A program made the translations under genes and the position numbers. The notes beneath the pieces were generated by a model. That model was not told the origin of the DNA and did no database searches. It worked only from the letters and a program-made list of their open reading frames with translations. DNA of 64,000 bases from Maribacter luteus (GTDB taxonomy: Bacteria; Bacteroidota; Bacteroidia; Flavobacteriales; Flavobacteriaceae), in NCBI RefSeq assembly GCF_009674825.1, contig NZ_WKJH01000002.1, positions 372,001 through 436,000 of the forward strand, in the 5' to 3' direction. Each line of letters begins with the position of its first letter. Position 1 is the first letter of the stretch. Shown one piece after another: positions 59,836-64,000 of this stretch.

Positions 59836-61789
59836 TACAGAGGATAAAAAAGGCCTTAAAGAAGATAAGATTCAAAAACCACCCTCCGGGGGATCTGGTT
59901 TCAATTGGTTATACCTTCTTTTATTGGCCTTTTTATTGCTATTTACTTTTTTTTCCAACCCTACTACCACTACTAAAGAAATAAGTTGGGCATTTATCCA
60001 GGATTCCCTTATCACACAAAATAAAATCCAAAAAATCATTGTGGTCAACAAGGAATATGCAGAGATATTCCTAACTCCCGAAGATACCAATAACGAGCGT
60101 AACAAAGATTTTTCGGAGAAATGGTTTCAATTAGCAAGAGCACCCGAATATAGTATTACCATTGGGTCTGTTGACAACTTTGAGTCCAAATTAGACCGTG
60201 CCCAACAAGATATTACCTCTTCAGAAAAAATTAACGTACAATATCAAAACCGAGGGAGTTGGCTCGGTATTCTTTCGTGGCTTTTACCTTTTGGGCTCAT
60301 CATCCTATTTTGGATGTATATGCTCGGTAAACTTGGAGGGGGCGGTAAAGGCTCAAATCCGTTGTTCAATTTTGGGAAATCTACGGCCGTTCTTACCGAA
60401 AAGGGCACCAAAAGTCCCGTAAGCTTCAACGATATCGCAGGTCTCAAAGAGGCGAAGGCCGAAGTTATGGAGGTTGTTGATTTTCTTAAAAACCCTGAAC
60501 GCTACACCAAACTAGGAGCCAAGATCCCCAAGGGCGTTATGCTGGTCGGTCCTCCAGGCACAGGAAAAACATTAATGGCAAAAGCCGTTGCCGGTGAGGC
60601 ACATGTACCGTTTTTCTCCATGTCTGGTTCAGAATTCGTAGAAATGTTCGTAGGTGTTGGGGCCTCACGGGTACGTGACCTGTTCAAGAGGGCCAAGGAG
60701 AAATCGCCCAGTATAATATTTATTGACGAGATAGATGCCGTAGGTCGTTCCCGTGGCAAGGTAAACGCCTTCCAGGCCAATGATGAAAGGGAAAGTACCT
60801 TAAACCAATTATTGACCGAATTGGACGGATTCGGGCCCAATACCGGAGTCATAGTTCTTGCGGCTACCAACCGCCCCGATGTATTGGACAAGGCCCTTTT
60901 GCGTCCAGGAAGGTTTGATCGCCATATTTATCTGGAACTACCTACCAAAGAAGAACGCGTAGAGATTTTCGGAGTACACTTACGCCCACTTAAACTTTCG
61001 AAAAATGTTGATAAAGAGGTATTGGCAAGATTGAGTCCTGGATTCTCGGGAGCCGACATTGCCAATATTTGTAACGAGGCTGCCCTAATCGCTGCACGAA
61101 AGAAGAAGAACAAAGTGGAACAAGAAGACTTTATGGAAGCCCGCGACCGCGTAATCGGTGGTATGGAACGAAAAAGCAAAATCATTTCAATCAAGGAAAA
61201 AGAAATCGTAGCACACCATGAAGCAGGGCATGCAGTTGTTAGCTGGTATCTTGAACATGTAGATTCTTTGGTAAAAGTATCCATCATCCCTAGGGGTAAA
61301 TCTTTGGGTTCTGCTTGGTACCTGCCCGAAGAAAGGCAAATCGTGACCAAATCGCAGTTTATGGATCAAATATGTGCCTCATTAGGTGGGCGTGTCGCAG
61401 AAGAAATCATATTCAACGAAGCATCATCCGGCGCTTTGGACGATCTTGAAAAGGTTACCAAACAAGCTTATTCCATGGTTTCATACTATGGGCTGGATAA
61501 AGAAATAGGCCCATTAAGTTTCTATGACTCTTCTGGCCAAAATGAACGATTGTTGGGCAAACCCTATAGTGAACACATGGCACAATTAATAGATAAAGAA
61601 GTTCAGAATTTAATAAATACCGCTTATGAAAGGACCCGAAAACTTTTGACCGATCATCTTACGGAATTGAAAAAACTGGCCCAATTACTCCTTACACAAG
61701 AGGTTGTTGAAAAAGAGGAATTGGAAGAACTATTGGGAAAAAGGAAACCTCATTACCCAACCACCCCTTCCCAAACGGTTGAAACTTAA
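59819..61789 (+). CDS. ftsH: FtsH-type AAA+ membrane protease
   Basis: The ATG at 59819 gives 656 residues; a TTG at 59810 is also in frame. Two helices flank a small periplasmic domain (about residues 20-165). Next come the AAA+ module with GPPGTGKT and FIDEIDAVGR, and the zinc peptidase motif HEAGH with a third-ligand Asp in SSGALDDLEKVT. FtsH degrades misfolded membrane proteins. Placement in a stress operon suggests a second, condition-specific copy (inference). Confidence 0.93.
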   Translation: MKQPSNTEDKKGLKEDKIQKPPSGGSGFNWLYLLLLAFLLLFTFFSNPTTTTKEISWAFIQDSLITQNKIQKIIVVNKEYAEIFLTPEDTNNERNKDFSEKWFQLARAPEYSITIGSVDNFESKLDRAQQDITSSEKINVQYQNRGSWLGILSWLLPFGLIILFWMYMLGKLGGGGKGSNPLFNFGKSTAVLTEKGTKSPVSFNDIAGLKEAKAEVMEVVDFLKNPERYTKLGAKIPKGVMLVGPPGTGKTLMAKAVAGEAHVPFFSMSGSEFVEMFVGVGASRVRDLFKRAKEKSPSIIFIDEIDAVGRSRGKVNAFQANDERESTLNQLLTELDGFGPNTGVIVLAATNRPDVLDKALLRPGRFDRHIYLELPTKEERVEIFGVHLRPLKLSKNVDKEVLARLSPGFSGADIANICNEAALIAARKKKNKVEQEDFMEARDRVIGGMERKSKIISIKEKEIVAHHEAGHAVVSWYLEHVDSLVKVSIIPRGKSLGSAWYLPEERQIVTKSQFMDQICASLGGRVAEEIIFNEASSGALDDLEKVTKQAYSMVSYYGLDKEIGPLSFYDSSGQNERLLGKPYSEHMAQLIDKEVQNLINTAYERTRKLLTDHLTELKKLAQLLLTQEVVEKEELEELLGKRKPHYPTTPSQTVET

Positions 61790-61821
61790 AACTCAATAAT
61801 ATACATATAAAATTATTTCAA

Positions 61822-62214
61822 ATGGAAAAGATCAAGGAAATATTGTATGATGAAAATCTACATTTTGAACATGAAAACTGGAAATCGGAATTGGATTTTT
61901 GGGACGATGAACTAAAAACCTTTACCAACCGTTTGAGTGAACTGGTTACCCGATGGACCAATGATGAGATACTAGAACAATTGGAACATTTTCAGAATGA
62001 ATTCGTATTGCACGGAGCGGTAATCGATGATTTCATGGAAACTATAGATAAGCATGAAACCAAGCTTGCCAATCGAAGTAAAATGAATTCGGAATCTTTG
62101 AACGTAACACTTGTAAAAACACATATGCAACTTAGGGAGAAAATGGAAAAACAGAGACAGAAATATGCCGACCTGAAGAAAGAATTCTTCCGGTTCCTTT
62201 CTGAATACATGTAG
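61822..62214 (+). CDS. hypothetical coiled-coil protein, 130 aa
   Basis: The protein is all-helical, charged and soluble, with SELDFWDDELKTFTNRLSELV, then HETKLANRSK and a final QKYADLKKEFFRFL. It resembles the 129-aa protein at 14570. It lies between ftsH and ubiB (3 bp before it), so a role in that stress operon is likely. Confidence 0.72.
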   Translation: MEKIKEILYDENLHFEHENWKSELDFWDDELKTFTNRLSELVTRWTNDEILEQLEHFQNEFVLHGAVIDDFMETIDKHETKLANRSKMNSESLNVTLVKTHMQLREKMEKQRQKYADLKKEFFRFLSEYM

Positions 62215-62217
62215 AAA

Positions 62218-63903
62218 ATGCAAGACTTGAAACTTTCAAAGAACCGTAAATTAAAAAGATATAACAGACTTTTTAATGTATTGGCCAAATATGGCTTTGA
62301 TCAAGTATTGGCCAATAGCGGAATTAGACGAATGTTTCCAGAAGCATATTTCAAAAAAAGAAACGAAAAAACCATCAAAACCGAATCCCTTTCCGCATAT
62401 GAGCGTATACGCATGGTTTTGGAGGAACTGGGACCTACCTATGTTAAACTTGGACAGATTTTCAGCAATAGGGAAGATATGTTGCCGCCCGCACTTATCA
62501 AAGAGCTCGAAAAACTACAAGATCATGTACCTAAACTTAAGGATTTTGACGTCTACGAAGCCATAGAAAATGGCCTTAAGATCAAAGGCATGGACCATTT
62601 CATATTCATAGAGGCCGAACCCATAGCAGCAGCTTCATTGGCACAGGTACATAAAGCACAGTTGCTGAACGGGAAACTGGTCGCACTTAAAATACAACGG
62701 CCCAATATCCTGGAAACCATAAATGCGGACATTGCGGTAATGAAACAGGTAGCCAAAAGCTTGGAAAAATACAGTGCCCAAGCAAAGGCCTTTCAACCAA
62801 TGCGTATCATCACCACATTTGAAAAGAGTATTCACCAAGAGCTCCATTTCTTGCGCGAGATAGACAATATGGAACGCTTTGCCAAGAATTTCGAAAACAA
62901 TGGAATTATGTATGTTCCCAAGGTGTACCGTGAATACTCGACCGACAGTATCATCTGTATGGAATTCATCAGTGGCATAAAAATATCCGAAACAGACACG
63001 TTAAAAAAATGGAATATAGACTGCAAATCGGTTGGCCAAGTAGGAGTTGACCTTTATTTGCAACAGGTATTGGAACACGGATTCTTTCATGCAGACCCAC
63101 ATCCCGGTAATATTTTCGTACTACCGGAACAAGGCCGCATCTGCTTTATCGATTATGGGATGATGGGCTATCTATTGCCCAAAGACAAGGAGGCCCTGGA
63201 AGAACTATTACTCTATTTTACACAAAAGGACATAAAAAAACTGATACCTGTTCTGGAAAAAATAGCGGTCAAAACCGAGATTCCGGACTACACTAAATTG
63301 GAAGATGACCTTTACGACCTGGTACAAAGTATAAGTGATACCTCCATTAGAAATATAAAATTGGGTGAGACCCTTTCACAATTCAAAAGTGTTTTATTTC
63401 GAAATAACATTATTCTCTCCCATAACCTTTACTTACTAATCAGGGCATTGATTATTATTGAGGGAGTCGGACTGAAACTGGATCCTGAATTCAATATTAC
63501 GGAAAACCTTAAACCTTACGTATCCCAATTGGCCCGAAAAAAATATAGTCTAAAACGGTTGGTCAAAAAAAATATGCTACGTTTTAAGGACTATAACACG
63601 CTTATAGACAATCTTCCCGAGGACCTCAATGCCATCCTAAAAAAAATCAAAGAAGGGAAACTTGTGGTCATACATGAACACAAGGGTCTAAAGGAATTTC
63701 AGGTAGCATCGAACAAAGCTATCAATAGATTGGTATTCGCAGTTATCATCGCCGCCTTATCAATTGGTAGTTCCATTTTAGTCTTGGCCCAAATGCCCCC
63801 TTTGATCAATGGTGTTCCACTTTTGGGTGCCATTGGGTTTGTTATATCGGCCCTTTTAGGATTCTATGTGGTCATATCCATATTTAGAAACAAACAATTT
63901 TGA
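62218..63903 (+). CDS. UbiB/ABC1 (AarF) atypical kinase-like protein
   Basis: The 561-residue protein has the KxGQ motif (YVKLGQIFSNREDMLP), the Ala-rich loop AAASLAQVHKA, the Lys in VALKIQRP, catalytic HADPHPGNIF and a DYG motif, then two C-terminal helices. UbiB-type proteins support quinone synthesis or lipid transport. Bacteroidota use menaquinone, so the exact role is open. It is last in the AhpD-ftsH unit. Confidence 0.9.
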   Translation: MQDLKLSKNRKLKRYNRLFNVLAKYGFDQVLANSGIRRMFPEAYFKKRNEKTIKTESLSAYERIRMVLEELGPTYVKLGQIFSNREDMLPPALIKELEKLQDHVPKLKDFDVYEAIENGLKIKGMDHFIFIEAEPIAAASLAQVHKAQLLNGKLVALKIQRPNILETINADIAVMKQVAKSLEKYSAQAKAFQPMRIITTFEKSIHQELHFLREIDNMERFAKNFENNGIMYVPKVYREYSTDSIICMEFISGIKISETDTLKKWNIDCKSVGQVGVDLYLQQVLEHGFFHADPHPGNIFVLPEQGRICFIDYGMMGYLLPKDKEALEELLLYFTQKDIKKLIPVLEKIAVKTEIPDYTKLEDDLYDLVQSISDTSIRNIKLGETLSQFKSVLFRNNIILSHNLYLLIRALIIIEGVGLKLDPEFNITENLKPYVSQLARKKYSLKRLVKKNMLRFKDYNTLIDNLPEDLNAILKKIKEGKLVVIHEHKGLKEFQVASNKAINRLVFAVIIAALSIGSSILVLAQMPPLINGVPLLGAIGFVISALLGFYVVISIFRNKQF

Positions 63904-64000
63904 TGCTGCTCTTTGTGTATTGAATCAGTGCCGAATGCAATTCGTAAATTGTTGCAACTTTTAATTTCTTATTCAAAAACGCCTATGTCCATAGACCATT

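Overview
The window is a chromosomal stretch of a member of the Bacteroidota, most likely a marine Flavobacteriaceae (Maribacter/Zobellia/Arenibacter-like; the genus is a guess). The evidence is the fused CcoNO oxidase gene, CarboxypepD_reg-type TonB receptors, many lipoproteins with short lipoboxes, and promoters of the Bacteroidota type (-7 box TAnnTTTG). Genes are weakly spaced from Shine-Dalgarno-like sequence. No rRNA, tRNA, CRISPR, transposase or phage gene was seen.

Layout. 0-5.2 kb: cbb3 oxidase operon (ccoNO, Q, P, G, H and a TauE/SafE-like membrane protein), cut at the left edge. 5.4-12.3 kb: TetR-controlled efflux pump (TolC, HlyD, two ATPases, two permeases). 12.3-14.5 kb: nitric-oxide defence (truncated globin, Rrf2 regulator, Ric/YtfE, hemerythrin) with two matching inverted repeats. 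14.6-17.1 kb: coiled-coil protein, GreA/Rnk-like protein, glutamate dehydrogenase, Cys-rich small protein. 17.4-28.5 kb: a collinear leftward nos cluster for N2O reduction (cytochrome c, fasciclin lipoprotein, clade II NosZ, NosB-like, NosL, cupin, NosD, NosF, NosY, a 12-TM heme-copper-like protein, histidine kinase, sigma54 regulator), with a divergent Rrf2 gene. 29.3-37 kb: Lrp regulator, TonB receptor, Tat-exported aminotransferase and permease. 37-40.7 kb: leftward copper uptake operon with an OprC/NosA-like receptor. 40.8-43.1 kb: hemN and a universal stress protein. 43.3-48.3 kb: nucleotidyltransferase and the xylBA-lacI operon. 48.9-63.9 kb: a dense stress/dormancy-like island: TerB-like, ArsC-like, four-gene USP family members, hydrolase plus phosphoribosyltransferase, dodecin, site-2 protease with CBS domains, PfkB, small RNAs, AhpD-like, FtsH, UbiB.

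Main result. Fifteen copies of an FNR-type palindrome, TGAY-N4-RTCA, lie upstream of nearly every transcription unit in the nos, copper, hemN and stress-island regions. In 14 of 15 the centre of the palindrome is exactly 33 bp from the centre of a -7-like box in the direction of the gene (34 in the other), which puts the site at about -41.5, the class II activator position. This ties N2O respiration, copper uptake, anaerobic haem synthesis and the stress island into one predicted low-oxygen regulon whose regulator is not encoded here.

Two of these promoters drive no protein gene. They precede two paralogous, terminator-ended RNAs of about 215 nt in tandem (55254-55749) with co-varying terminator stems, a good candidate for an undescribed FnrS-like small-RNA pair. 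Two more terminator-ended non-coding units follow up to 56115.
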